A stretch of 64,000 nt of DNA from Pseudoduganella sp. (GCA_021323265.1 JAJTCO010000004.1:1-64000), one strand, 5' to 3'. Numbered from the stretch's first letter, positions 53,516-62,553 are shown. Numbers and translations are program-made. Notes: generated by a model from the sequence alone, not told the origin.

Positions 53516-54241
53516 TCAAGCCCTGGCATCGCGCGAGCGCAATTCGGTGTGGCCGAAGTCCATCATCGCCCAACGCCCACCCCATGTCATGCCGAGCGAT
53601 TCCGCGACCTCGCCATACAGCTGGTAGCCGCGCATGGCCCACGGATCGCGTTCGCTGATGACCAGCCTGCCGTCGCGCATGAAGGCGCAGTCGGCGGCCA
53701 GGCCATACTGATGCAAGCTCTGGAAGGCGCGCGCGTTGCTGACATGGCTTCCCGCAGCGGCCAATCGCTCCTGCCGCTCCGGACTGCGAAAGCCTTCCAG
53801 CAACACCATCTGGTAACCGTGGCGCTCGCGCATCACGTTGAACACCACCAGCAGGCGGCGCGCAAAGTCCTGGTCCAGGCGCTGCCAGTCCCTGTCGGCC
53901 AGCGACAACATGGGACGCAACAACTCAACCTCCGCCGTGGAGAAGGTCATGGGCGGCAGCGGCAATGGCGGGACCAAATGCTCGCCTTGCAGCAGTGCTG
54001 CGATCCGCGGATCGGCCGGCCGCACTTGCGCCTCGAACGGGGGAAGCAACTGGCGAGGCCGCATCAGCCGCACCGCCAGCGGCGGCACGGCCACCAGCGC
54101 CGTGGCCCCCGCACCGAGCAGGAAGAAGCGGCGCCGGCGCGGATCTGACTTGCGCTGTGGCGGGTACAGCAACAACCAGGCGGCGGCGACGGCGATGGCG
54201 AAGATGATCGCAACGGTAAATGGCACCATGGTGCGTTCCAT
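53516..54241 (-). CDS. Membrane-anchored M15 peptidase of the type VI locus
   Basis: About 241 residues. Two hydrophobic segments (about 6-26 and 38-58) are followed by a periplasmic M15 (VanY/M15_4-like) domain. Zinc motif SLHQYGLAADC gives His and Asp; the second motif MDFGHTEL gives the catalytic acid and third ligand. EGFRSPERQ is the usual substrate segment. M15_4 enzymes cut peptidoglycan stem peptides; TagX of Acinetobacter, a T6SS cell-wall endopeptidase, is a precedent. It heads the leftward tssM-tagF-ompA run. The start could also be 54229 or 54277. Confidence 0.8.
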   Translation of the reverse strand: MERTMVPFTVAIIFAIAVAAAWLLLYPPQRKSDPRRRRFFLLGAGATALVAVPPLAVRLMRPRQLLPPFEAQVRPADPRIAALLQGEHLVPPLPLPPMTFSTAEVELLRPMLSLADRDWQRLDQDFARRLLVVFNVMRERHGYQMVLLEGFRSPERQERLAAAGSHVSNARAFQSLHQYGLAADCAFMRDGRLVISERDPWAMRGYQLYGEVAESLGMTWGGRWAMMDFGHTELRSRDARA

Positions 54242-54331
54242 CAATACGAATGCGCTTGCGGCGCGCGACACTTGCATCCTATGCCGGCCGGCGTCCCTGC
54301 GGGTCGAGCGAAATCAAACTTTGGAGGGCGT

Positions 54332-54889
54332 ATGCAGCCAGACCTGTTTTCGGGACCTGTACAAAGGAACGACAGTTATCGGCTCCTGGCGCGCCTCGCG
54401 CACGGCGGACGAGTACCCGCTCCGGCGCGGCGCTGGAGCCTCGATCCAACCCAGCGCAGACGGCTGGCCGCAGGCGCAGGCTTGCTGGCCCTGGCAGTTG
54501 TGGCGTGGGCATGGCTGCAGGCGGGTCACGGACCGGAGCGTGCCGTCCCCACTGCAACGGCACAGGATGCCGCACCGGTTCCCTGGCCCCCGCAAGTCGA
54601 CGCCCCGCCCTCTCAGGCGGCCATGATCGTCAGCCAACCGGAGACGCCGCCGGTGCACCAGGAAGAAGCCGCTGCGCCGGCACCGCGCTTAGCGCCGGCG
54701 CCGCACACTGCACGTGCCCGGCCATCCCGCCCCGGAAATGCGCAGGTCGCGGCGCCATCCGCGACACCGCGTAACCGGCGTAGCGCAGGACCAGCCGAAA
54801 ACGACGAGGACGTGACCCTGCTGGCGGCGATGCTCAAACATGCCAAGCCGCCAAAGGCGCCAGCTACGCCGCCGCAAAAGGAGCAATGA
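54332..54889 (+). CDS. Pro/Ala-rich single-pass membrane protein, unknown function
   Basis: A 185-residue protein with a GGAGGG ribosome binding site. Residues about 1-45 are cytoplasmic and basic, and 47-64 form one transmembrane helix (LAAGAGLLALAVVAWAWL). The rest is Pro/Ala/Gln-rich and extended, as in proteins that span the periplasm (TonB- or FtsN-like composition). It ends with a compact acidic motif, ENDEDVTLLAAMLKHAKPPK. Divergent from the M15 peptidase gene, so a T6SS link is possible but unproven. Its 3' end overlaps the convergent hydrolase. Confidence 0.6.
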   Translation: MQPDLFSGPVQRNDSYRLLARLAHGGRVPAPARRWSLDPTQRRRLAAGAGLLALAVVAWAWLQAGHGPERAVPTATAQDAAPVPWPPQVDAPPSQAAMIVSQPETPPVHQEEAAAPAPRLAPAPHTARARPSRPGNAQVAAPSATPRNRRSAGPAENDEDVTLLAAMLKHAKPPKAPATPPQKEQ

Positions 54890-55628
54890 ATGCTGCCATG
54901 GCCTGCACGGTGGCATCCGGCTGTTCGATGTGCGGGTTGTGGCCACAGCCGGGCAACAACAGCTGGTGTGCGCCGGGCGTGCCGCGGGCAATCGACTCGA
55001 GTTGTGCGATGGAGCCGTACTGGTCGTCGCTACCCTGCATCGCCAGCAGCGGGCAGTCGATGGCGGGCAACAGGTATTCGATATTCCAGTGCCTGAACGA
55101 TGGCGCCAGCCACGTATCCGCCCAGGACGAGAATACCTGTCCTGCCTTGTCGCCGTGATAGCGCGCCAGGGCGCGCAGCTTGCTGGCGCCATGCGCGCCA
55201 AGGGCACTATGGATGCCCTCAAGCGTCATCTCCTCCACGAAGACGTGCGCCGCCACCGTGACGGCCGCACGCAAGCCAAGGGGCCTGCCTGCCGCGTAGA
55301 TCAGGGCGATGCTGCCGCCATCGGAATGGCCGACCACGATGTGCTCACGGCCCGGCGCCAGACGTCGCAGCACAGCGGGCAGTTCGATCAACGCGAATTC
55401 GTGCAGGTAGTGGATACTGCGCGGCGCGGTCGCCGGCGAAGACAGGCCGTAACCCAGCCTGTCGTACACCAGCCCTGCGCAACCGGTTGCCGCGCACAGA
55501 TGCTGCGGGAAGCCCTTCCACATGGCGCCGCAGCCCAGGCCCTCGTGCAGGAACACCAGCAACGGTTTGCGCGGGTCGCCCTCGATCAGCGCATAGTGCA
55601 GTTGAATGCCTTCGAGATCGAGCTGCAT
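54864..55628 (-). CDS. Alpha/beta-fold hydrolase
   Basis: A 254-residue cytoplasmic hydrolase. The oxyanion region is LVFLHEGLGCGAMWKGFP, followed by YDRLGYGLSS, nucleophile elbow VVGHSDGGSIAL (Ser), acid in MQGSDDQYG and catalytic His in LPGCGHNPHIEQPD. It resembles the haloperoxidase/esterase branch (MhpC-type). Substrate unknown. It is 8 bp downstream of the DUF748 gene on the same strand, at the end of that run. Confidence 0.85.
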   Translation of the reverse strand: MQLDLEGIQLHYALIEGDPRKPLLVFLHEGLGCGAMWKGFPQHLCAATGCAGLVYDRLGYGLSSPATAPRSIHYLHEFALIELPAVLRRLAPGREHIVVGHSDGGSIALIYAAGRPLGLRAAVTVAAHVFVEEMTLEGIHSALGAHGASKLRALARYHGDKAGQVFSSWADTWLAPSFRHWNIEYLLPAIDCPLLAMQGSDDQYGSIAQLESIARGTPGAHQLLLPGCGHNPHIEQPDATVQAMAAFIAPFAAA

Positions 55629-55636
55629 GCCGTGTC

Positions 55637-58600
55637 CTAACGCAGGGAAAAATCGACGCGTCCAGCCGCACCAGCCTTCGGCGCCACCAGGAAGATCCGC
55701 TCCGGCGCCACCTGGCCCTGCCCCACCAGCCAGTCCTTGGCTGCCTGCGCACGCCGGCTGCCCAGTGTGATGAAGTCGTCCTGTTCGAACTTGATATTGG
55801 CCAGCATCAGCTTCTCCATCTCCTCGGGCGGCAGGGACTTCGTCAGCCCGAGCGCATTGCGCGGCTTGGCGAACGTCTCGTCCTTGTAGGCGCGTGCCAG
55901 CAAGACACTGTGCTCCTCCTTCGCGACCACAACGCCGCCTTCCGGCAGCGCACCGCCGCGCGCCTGCAGCTCGCGTATCTTGAGCTGGCGCAGCTTGCGC
56001 TCCAGCGCCACACGCTTGAGCGCTTCCAACTCAGCGTCGGCGTCGAAGCGGCCGGTGATGTCCAGTTTCAGGCCCGGCCGCTCGGTCAGTGCCTTCGACA
56101 GGGATTTCAGCTTTTCCTGCGATGCGGGGGACAACACCGCGCGGCCTTGCTCGAACTCCAGCATCGAGAGCTCTTCGCCGCCGCCGAACATGGCCCCGAT
56201 CAGCGCAAACGGCGCGGTGACGGTTTTCGTGATGGCGTTGCCAATCACCTTGAGGATGATGCCGCCCAGCGAAAACTGCGGATCATCCAACGAACCGCCA
56301 ATCGGTACATTGATGTCGATCACGCCATTGCGGTCGCTGAGCAGGGCAACCGCCAGCTGCACCGGCAGCCTGGTCGCTTCGGGATTGGTGCTCTCCTTGC
56401 CGAACGTGAGTTGGTCGAGCAGCAGGCGATTCTCGGCTTTCAACTGGCGGTTCTCCAGCTGGTACGCCACTTCGAAAGTCAGCTTGCCCTTCTCGATGCC
56501 GTAGCCGACGTACTTGTCGGCGTAGGCCGATAGCTGCGACAGTTCCATGCCGCGCACATCGGCGCGCAGATCGAGCGACAGCTCCTGTTTCAATGGATGC
56601 ACACGGCCGGCAATCAGCAGTGGCGCACCGCTCACCTGGCCGCGCAAATCCACCGTGGCGTCGTGTGCCGGATCGGATGACAGGCGGCTCACCGTGCCGC
56701 CCAGGTCTTTCAGGTTGGCGGTGTAATTGGGTTTGATGAAGTTGTCGGTGAAACGCACGCGACCACCGGACAGGACAACCTTGCCGATGCGGATTGGCGG
56801 CAGCGGTTCGGCAGCCTTGGCTGGCGGGGCCTGCGCTACGACCTTCTCGTTCGCCTTCCCGGCCTTGGCAGTCTTGGCTGTCTTGGCTGCCTGGGCACGT
56901 GCTCCGGCTTCGGTCAGGCTCTTGCCCTCCTCCCCCTCCTTGCGCACAATGTCCTGCGCGTTGATGCGGCCATTCGGATCGATAATTACGCGGGCAAAGA
57001 AGTCATCCAGCGCCACGCGGTCGATATTCAGCGCGAAAGGTTTGAAGTTCACGTCCATGCCGCCAAACGCCAGGGACTTCCAGCTCAGGAAGTCGTTCGC
57101 GCTGGACTTGTCGACGGTCGATAGGCGGTTGACGCTGACATCGCCCTTGAAGCCGCCGGCCACGGCGCCATCCTTGCCGGTTTCCAGCCGCAGCCTGGCC
57201 TTGCTGCTGACGGCGGCATGCACCAGCCGCAGGTTGACGTAGTCGGTGACATAGGGTTGCAGTGGCAGCAGGTCGAAGTTCTTCAGGTCCAATGCCAGGT
57301 CAGCCTTGAATGGCGCCGGCGCAAGCTGGCCTTTGACTTCCAGCTGGCCCTTGTTGATCCCGGTCTTCAACACCACCTCGGCAGTGGTGCCGGGTGCGCT
57401 GGAGTAGCCATCAACCGCGAGCGACAGCGGTGCAAGCTTGAAGATGGTCGGCTCATCGTGGAAGTCTTCGCGCAGCCGGGCCGACCAGTCGTTGATCGCC
57501 AACTTGCCCAGTTTGACCTGCAGCGGGCTTGAACCGGCCGGCGCCGGCGCCTTGGCGGACGCCTTGCCGCTGGTCTTGCCCTGGTGGACGTCGATCTGGG
57601 CGCTGTCCGACGTCACGGCGGCGATGTCGAGCGTACGCTTGGCGCCGTCGAAAGCGATTTCCTGCACGCGCAGGCCGAACTTTGCCAGATCCGCGCGCAA
57701 GGCGGCCTGCGGCGTTTCGTCCGCATAGCGCAGGGTCGCGCCCGACAGCTTCAGTTCCTTCAGGAGCACCACCGGTCCGCTTGCCGGCGCCGCCGCGGCG
57801 CGGCTGGACGCAGGCACTGCCGAGGGCGGCGCGGCAGGCATCAACTGGTCCAGGTTCAGCGTCCCATCCTTGCTGCGCAGGACATCGAGCGCCAGGCCAT
57901 CTACGTCAACGCTCGCAATCTCATAACGCTGGGCCAGCAGGTCCAGCTTGCCCAGTTTGACGGTCAGCGCATCGACTTTGCCCACCGGCTTGCCATCCAG
58001 CTGCTGCAGCTGCACGCCGGCCAAGCTGGCTTCACCGCCCAGCGTCAGCATTGCTGGTTTGTCCTTGGGCTGCAGCACCGAGACGCTAAGCTGCGCATCA
58101 AGTCGCGCCGACGGCAGGCGGAAACCAGGCTTGAACGGCAGGTAGCCCAGGTAAGTCGTCAGGTCGACCTTGTCCAGCTTGAGGTCCAGCGCATAGTCCT
58201 TCGTCTCGGCAAACGGCCGCGCTCGGCCCTTCAACAGCAGCGGCGCGCCATTGATGGTGGCGCTGAACTGCGGCTCCACGAAGATGGTCACCTCCGCCGG
58301 CAGCGACGAAACGAACGGCAAGCCCAGTTTCAAGTCCTGCACCTTGTGTGTCACGCCAGCCGGTTTATCCTCGAACGACAGGCTGCCTTCCTCCAACTGG
58401 ATGTTGTTCACGGAGAAGCGTGCCGGTTCCGGCGACGGCGGCTGGCTCGCGATCAGTTGCAGGATATCGTCGATGTTATAGCGGTTTGCTTCATTGCGCG
58501 CCAGATGCACGTAAGGCTTGGTGAGCCGGACTTCCTGCACCACCGGCGCCAGGCGCGCCACGGATTGCCAGGACAGGTCGGCCGCCAGGCGTTCAAAGCT

Positions 58601-58840
58601 GGCGAAGACCGTGCTGCCATCAGGCTCCATCATCTTCACGCCGCGCACCGAGGCGCTCAGCGTGAACGGATTGAACGCAACTTCTTCGATACTGAGCTGC
58701 CGATGCAGCTTTGCCGACGCCAATTGCGTTGCTTGCGACTTCATGATCGCCGGCACGGCGAGGAATCCGATGCCGGTATACGCCAACAGCAGTCCCGCAA
58801 CAGTGCCCGGGACGAGGTATTTCAGGGGTGGAATCTTCAT
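55637..58840 (-). CDS. DUF748 (AsmA-like) large membrane-anchored periplasmic protein
   Basis: A 1067-residue protein with an N-terminal anchor (about 10-32) and a long beta-rich repeat body of the AsmA-like bridge type (FNPFTLSASVRGVKMMEPDG, VDLTTYLGYLPFKPGFRLPSARLDAQLSV, VNLRLVHAAVSSKARLRLETG). Low-complexity inserts occur at about 345-360, 430-445 and 650-680 (Ala/Lys/Pro). The C-terminal end (LSPASQEKLKSLSKALTERPGLKLDITG) resembles an OmpA-like module. AsmA-type proteins are implicated in lipid transport or outer-membrane homeostasis. It overlaps the DUF6351 stop by ATGA. Confidence 0.85.
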   Translation of the reverse strand: MKIPPLKYLVPGTVAGLLLAYTGIGFLAVPAIMKSQATQLASAKLHRQLSIEEVAFNPFTLSASVRGVKMMEPDGSTVFASFERLAADLSWQSVARLAPVVQEVRLTKPYVHLARNEANRYNIDDILQLIASQPPSPEPARFSVNNIQLEEGSLSFEDKPAGVTHKVQDLKLGLPFVSSLPAEVTIFVEPQFSATINGAPLLLKGRARPFAETKDYALDLKLDKVDLTTYLGYLPFKPGFRLPSARLDAQLSVSVLQPKDKPAMLTLGGEASLAGVQLQQLDGKPVGKVDALTVKLGKLDLLAQRYEIASVDVDGLALDVLRSKDGTLNLDQLMPAAPPSAVPASSRAAAAPASGPVVLLKELKLSGATLRYADETPQAALRADLAKFGLRVQEIAFDGAKRTLDIAAVTSDSAQIDVHQGKTSGKASAKAPAPAGSSPLQVKLGKLAINDWSARLREDFHDEPTIFKLAPLSLAVDGYSSAPGTTAEVVLKTGINKGQLEVKGQLAPAPFKADLALDLKNFDLLPLQPYVTDYVNLRLVHAAVSSKARLRLETGKDGAVAGGFKGDVSVNRLSTVDKSSANDFLSWKSLAFGGMDVNFKPFALNIDRVALDDFFARVIIDPNGRINAQDIVRKEGEEGKSLTEAGARAQAAKTAKTAKAGKANEKVVAQAPPAKAAEPLPPIRIGKVVLSGGRVRFTDNFIKPNYTANLKDLGGTVSRLSSDPAHDATVDLRGQVSGAPLLIAGRVHPLKQELSLDLRADVRGMELSQLSAYADKYVGYGIEKGKLTFEVAYQLENRQLKAENRLLLDQLTFGKESTNPEATRLPVQLAVALLSDRNGVIDINVPIGGSLDDPQFSLGGIILKVIGNAITKTVTAPFALIGAMFGGGEELSMLEFEQGRAVLSPASQEKLKSLSKALTERPGLKLDITGRFDADAELEALKRVALERKLRQLKIRELQARGGALPEGGVVVAKEEHSVLLARAYKDETFAKPRNALGLTKSLPPEEMEKLMLANIKFEQDDFITLGSRRAQAAKDWLVGQGQVAPERIFLVAPKAGAAGRVDFSLR

Positions 58841-60819
58841 AAGGCGTTATTGTAATCGCACACGCCTTGCGGGAAGATGCGTGCGAGCCAGGCTTTCTGT
58901 GCGTCGGTGAAGCGTACGGTGGACGCGTAAGTACCGTCCGCGAGTGCCGTCGCCAACGGTTTCAAGCGGCATTTGAAGGTGTCGCCCCGAATCGACTCGC
59001 CTGCCACCATGCGCGGACTGCCATGGATCGGGAAGGACTGCGTGCAGGCGCCCGGTTTGCCCCCATCGAGCACGCCGCCCCAGGCGCCGGGACCGGAACC
59101 GATCACCGCCCCGGCGCTATCGACGCAGCGGTCCACGAATTCGGCCGGTGCACTGCCGCTGGACAGGTATTTGTCCAGCACCGATAGCGCCTGCATGACC
59201 TGCCCCGGCAAATCGGAATCAGGCTTGGCGAACCAGATCACCTGCCGCTTCGCCTCCTCCGGATTGGCCGCCAGCAGGCGTGCGCGCACCGAAAACGCCT
59301 GCCGTGCGTTGTGCATGTCGAGTTCCGCCTCGCGGTATGGACGCAGGTCGATCACAGGAATGCCCAGCCGCTTGCCGGTAAATACGTGGCCGGAGTCGAA
59401 TGCGGCACGAATCGCCCGTTGGTCGCCCTCGCGCCGTGGAGCCGGGGTGCCGGCGGGATCGCGGCAAGTCGCGCTGCGCCGCATGTTAGCGGCATCGAAT
59501 GGGTCGCTTTCCGCCTTCCACGGCACGAAATCGCGCTGTTCCTTCCAGCTGCCCGCGCAGGCGTTGATGCGCAGGAATTCATCGGCATCGATCTTGCCCG
59601 CCGCCAGTGCGGCCAGCCCGTACTGGACACCCACATTGTCCAGCGGGATCGGCGCGTAGCCTTCCGCATCGGCCCCATAGATTTCCTGCAGGTCGTTCCA
59701 GTGTGTCCACTTCACCGCCGCGAATTGCTTCGGATCGTAGCCGTAGGCGGAAATCGCCTTGTCGAAGCGGCTGTTGCGGAAGTGCGGGTTCAGCACCGTC
59801 GGCATGGCAAAGCGCCAGCCATTGATGCATTCCGTGGTGCCGGGCTTGCCTGTGATCGGGTTCTTCTCCGTGTCGCTGGCGTTCATGCCAAGCACCAGCG
59901 ACTGGCGGCTCCATACCGCCCACGGCGATGCCGGGTTGCGCGCCACTTCTTCGCGGAAGTACTGGCCCAGCAAGGGACAGTCGGAGATCGGGATTGTCTG
60001 GGTCACCATGTCCGGGTAGGACTGCGCCGGAATGCCAGCATCGAACAATCCGGGCCGGTTCTGGGCGAACATGTATTGCTGCACCGCCCCGCCGGAGCCG
60101 CCAAGGGCAATGGTGAAAATTGGCTTGCCGTAGGTCGCGGCAAAGTATTCCTTGGTCTGCGCCGCCGTCTCCTCCGCCAGGCGCATGTTGTAATGAACGC
60201 CGGTTTCGTTGCCCGACGAACTGACGATGGCGTAGCCCTCGGCCAGCAGCTTGGGCATCAGCTTCTTCTCGGTGCCGTTCAACCCGCCGTTGAACCACAT
60301 CGCAGTGCCTTGCTGGCGCCCGATGCCGACGCCGCCGCGCATCCAGTACAGCAGCTTGCGGTTCCACGGCGCGCGCTCCAGCATCGCAATCGTGTAGATG
60401 AAGCGGTTGATGGTGCCCGCCTCCACCCGCACCACGAGGGGAATCGTGGCGCCGTTCACGACGATCGTTTTCAAGTCGGACGGCGGCAGCTTGAAGCCGT
60501 TTTCGATATCGAAAGGCTTGAAGCCTTCACCGGTGAAATAGAAGTGCTGGATGCGCGGCTTGATTGCGCACTGGCTGCTATGGCCGATCACCTTGCCGGC
60601 CCGGTCGCGCACCGGATGTCCAATGCCGCGCAGATTATCCACCAGCGGCTGTCCGAGCCCGGATTCCTCGCTGCGGCAAATGAAAGGCTGTTGCTGGGAT
60701 TCGAACTGCGGGGGAAGCGGCTGCAGCACTTCCGCAGGGGATTGTTGCCGTGGCTCTTGCGGGGTGCTGCAACCTGCCAGGCAAATCGCCGCCGTCCAGG
60801 CCAGTATCCAAGCTCTCAT
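58837..60819 (-). CDS. DUF6351 family lipoprotein, alpha/beta-hydrolase-like
   Basis: A 660-residue protein with a lipoprotein signal (MRAWILAWTAAICLAGC, Cys17). The mature part matches DUF6351, which looks like an alpha/beta hydrolase: a nucleophile-like IALGGSGGAVQQYMFAQNRPGLFDAGI at about 235-260 and PVIDLRPYREAELDMHNARQAFS late in the chain. Several cysteines suggest disulfides in the periplasm. Proteins of this group are annotated as tannase-like or polyhydroxyalkanoate-depolymerase-like; no activity can be fixed. First gene of a run with DUF748 and the hydrolase. Confidence 0.78.
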   Translation of the reverse strand: MRAWILAWTAAICLAGCSTPQEPRQQSPAEVLQPLPPQFESQQQPFICRSEESGLGQPLVDNLRGIGHPVRDRAGKVIGHSSQCAIKPRIQHFYFTGEGFKPFDIENGFKLPPSDLKTIVVNGATIPLVVRVEAGTINRFIYTIAMLERAPWNRKLLYWMRGGVGIGRQQGTAMWFNGGLNGTEKKLMPKLLAEGYAIVSSSGNETGVHYNMRLAEETAAQTKEYFAATYGKPIFTIALGGSGGAVQQYMFAQNRPGLFDAGIPAQSYPDMVTQTIPISDCPLLGQYFREEVARNPASPWAVWSRQSLVLGMNASDTEKNPITGKPGTTECINGWRFAMPTVLNPHFRNSRFDKAISAYGYDPKQFAAVKWTHWNDLQEIYGADAEGYAPIPLDNVGVQYGLAALAAGKIDADEFLRINACAGSWKEQRDFVPWKAESDPFDAANMRRSATCRDPAGTPAPRREGDQRAIRAAFDSGHVFTGKRLGIPVIDLRPYREAELDMHNARQAFSVRARLLAANPEEAKRQVIWFAKPDSDLPGQVMQALSVLDKYLSSGSAPAEFVDRCVDSAGAVIGSGPGAWGGVLDGGKPGACTQSFPIHGSPRMVAGESIRGDTFKCRLKPLATALADGTYASTVRFTDAQKAWLARIFPQGVCDYNNAL

Positions 60820-60957
60820 GGTGCACTCCTTGGCTATTTTGAAGGATCTGCATGAAGCTCGATGATAAGGCTTTCACATGAAAATAGCGATATTGAGACC
60901 CGCATGCGAAGGCATGCAGGTCGCATTGCCGCAAGCCGGCAGTTTGCTTAGCTTAGG

Positions 60958-62007
60958 TTAGCGCGCAAGGTTCGTGCGCGCGCCGGCGGTCGCAATTGCC
61001 TTGGCCTTCACGTCGGCGCCCGGAATCGCGGTGTAGCTGTAGCCAGTCGGTCCGTAGGACTGGGTCGAGCCCCAGTTGGTGGCGTTGACTGCACCGCTCG
61101 GCGTATCCCACGTGATGCCGGGACCGACATGGTTTTCGCGCAGCTCCCAGTAGCCGATCCTGCTGCTGTCGCGCGACGTGACGGGGTTCTTCACGTTCTC
61201 GAAGTAGTTCCTCTCGATCAGCGCAAGGCCGTCCATGCGCACGTTGATGCCGGAGGTCAGGACGTTGTTGAAGTAGTTATTGAAGATGTGCGTCTGGCCG
61301 AAACGCTGCAGCGGCAGGCGCGCCTTCACGTTCTCGAAACGGTTGTTATGGTAGGTGGTGCGCGCGTTCGCGTTGGCGGTATCGCTGTCGCTATAGCCGT
61401 TCAGGGCCACCTTCTGGTAGTTGTAGACGTGGTTGTAGGACACCGTGATGTGGTGCGCGCCCTTCTTCATATCGATGCCGCCGTCGAAGGAAGCATCGCC
61501 GGCGCCCGGACAACTGGTCAGCGACGCGAAGATCGTATTGTGGTCGATCCAGATATTGCTCGGCTGGCCGGAGGACATGCCTTCGATCGAAATCGAGTCG
61601 GCCGCTTCCCCGCCTTGCAGCAGCCCGATCATCATGTTCTGCACGATGATGTTGTGCGCATTGCCGGCAATGTGGATGCCGAAGTTGGCGCTGGAATCCG
61701 AGGCGCCGCGGATGGTGATGTTGCTCTTGTTCTTCACCGACAGGGTCTGCGCCGGCTTTTGCCACTGCGCGCACACGTCGGTGATGGTGCCGTAGTCGAA
61801 CTTGCCGGTGTAATTCAGTACCAGGCCGGAATTGTCGGTGTAGGCGTTGATGGCGGCCTGCATCTGCGCCAGCGTGGACACATTGACCGGCGTCTTGCTG
61901 CCGCCGCCCGTGGTGGCCGCGCCATAGCCGACGGGGTTGGCGACCGCACATGCAGCCGATACCAGTCCTGCAGCTGCGAAAAGCACTTTCAGTTTCGTAA
62001 ACTTCAT
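60958..62007 (-). CDS. Secreted pectate lyase, polysaccharide lyase family 1
   Basis: A 349-residue protein with a Sec signal peptide (about 1-23, cut after AVA). The parallel beta-helix carries the PL1 hallmarks: IWIDHNTIFAS, the calcium-binding and catalytic region with SFDGGIDMKKGAHHITVSYNHVYNY, and the catalytic Arg motif VKARLPLQRFG. It cleaves polygalacturonate by beta-elimination outside the cell, an activity fitting a plant-associated or soil organism. It is preceded by five operator-like repeats and has its own transcription unit. Confidence 0.93.
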   Translation of the reverse strand: MKFTKLKVLFAAAGLVSAACAVANPVGYGAATTGGGSKTPVNVSTLAQMQAAINAYTDNSGLVLNYTGKFDYGTITDVCAQWQKPAQTLSVKNKSNITIRGASDSSANFGIHIAGNAHNIIVQNMMIGLLQGGEAADSISIEGMSSGQPSNIWIDHNTIFASLTSCPGAGDASFDGGIDMKKGAHHITVSYNHVYNYQKVALNGYSDSDTANANARTTYHNNRFENVKARLPLQRFGQTHIFNNYFNNVLTSGINVRMDGLALIERNYFENVKNPVTSRDSSRIGYWELRENHVGPGITWDTPSGAVNATNWGSTQSYGPTGYSYTAIPGADVKAKAIATAGARTNLAR

Positions 62008-62067
62008 TACCTGTCTCCTGTCTGGTTAGTTTGGGAAGGAGGGCCGGCTGAAGTGATTCCTGAAGCG

Positions 62068-62300
62068 AATTGGCCGGACCACCAGCACCAGAATCGGTCA
62101 GGCCAATTTCATTGTCAAACAGCTCGTTTTAACTGAACATCACGCTTTTCGGCGACAAGATCGCAAAACTCGTTAGAACTCCGTGCAAACTGCGCAAAAT
62201 CCAGGCAACGTGCTGGCGCGCGATTCTGAAAATAATGGGGTCGGCCATACCAAAAAACAACAATCGGACTGACCAATAACGGGGCTCCGGCCTGACCAAA
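62068..62300. promoter_or_regulatory. Five copies of a 16-bp operator-like motif in the pectate lyase upstream region
   Basis: The 315-bp gene-free stretch 62008-62322 holds five aligned copies of AATCGGCCWGACCAAW, at 62068-62083, 62092-62107, 62239-62254, 62262-62277 and 62285-62300. The invariant core is GG-N-C at positions 5-8 and CCA at 12-14. The last three are spaced exactly 23 bp apart, the first two 24 bp. Each is an imperfect dyad (TTGGTC facing GGCCGA) like GntR/FadR-type sites. The first two lie 61-100 bp before the pectate lyase start, where a promoter would be. Elsewhere the stretch shows only AT-rich sequence without an open frame. Confidence 0.75.
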
Positions 62301-62322
62301 GCGGCGCAGCTGCCCGCCCCGC

Positions 62323-62553
62323 TCAATCCAGGCGCTTCAGGCGCTGCCCCATGATGCCCCATTTGCAGTCGACGCCATCGAGCGTGCCGCACAGCGCCCA
62401 GCCGGTGCCGACCTTCTGCACGGAGACCGCGATCTCCAGCTCTTTGGCGAGCTTCTGCGCCCAGCCCTCGGCGGCGCCGCGCCCCTTGAATAATTCCTGG
62501 CCTTCGAAGACGACGGTGGCCTCGAAAACCGGTGCTGCGAACACATTCATCAT
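62323..62553 (-). CDS. Small conserved hypothetical protein
   Basis: A 76-residue protein (start ATG at 62553; the next ATG codon follows at once). An alpha/beta pattern is visible: EATVVFEGQELFKGRGAAEGWAQKLAKEL, a variable strand VSVQKVGTGWALCGTLDG and a basic end. No known family recognised. The gene is isolated; a ribosome-binding-like GAAAGAGGAAAG lies upstream. It ends 23 bp before the operator array and lies on the chromosomal side of the tRNA fragment. Confidence 0.55.
   Translation of the reverse strand: MMNVFAAPVFEATVVFEGQELFKGRGAAEGWAQKLAKELEIAVSVQKVGTGWALCGTLDGVDCKWGIMGQRLKRLD

Noticed and set aside
60872..60883. 12-bp palindrome TTTCACATGAAA upstream of the DUF6351 gene
   Set aside because: Short, single copy and with no promoter elements at proper spacing; could be chance in an AT-richer gap.
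60902..60917. GCATGC-GAAG-GCATGC hairpin after the pectate lyase gene
   Set aside because: Only a 6-bp stem and no T-run on either strand, so not called as a terminator.
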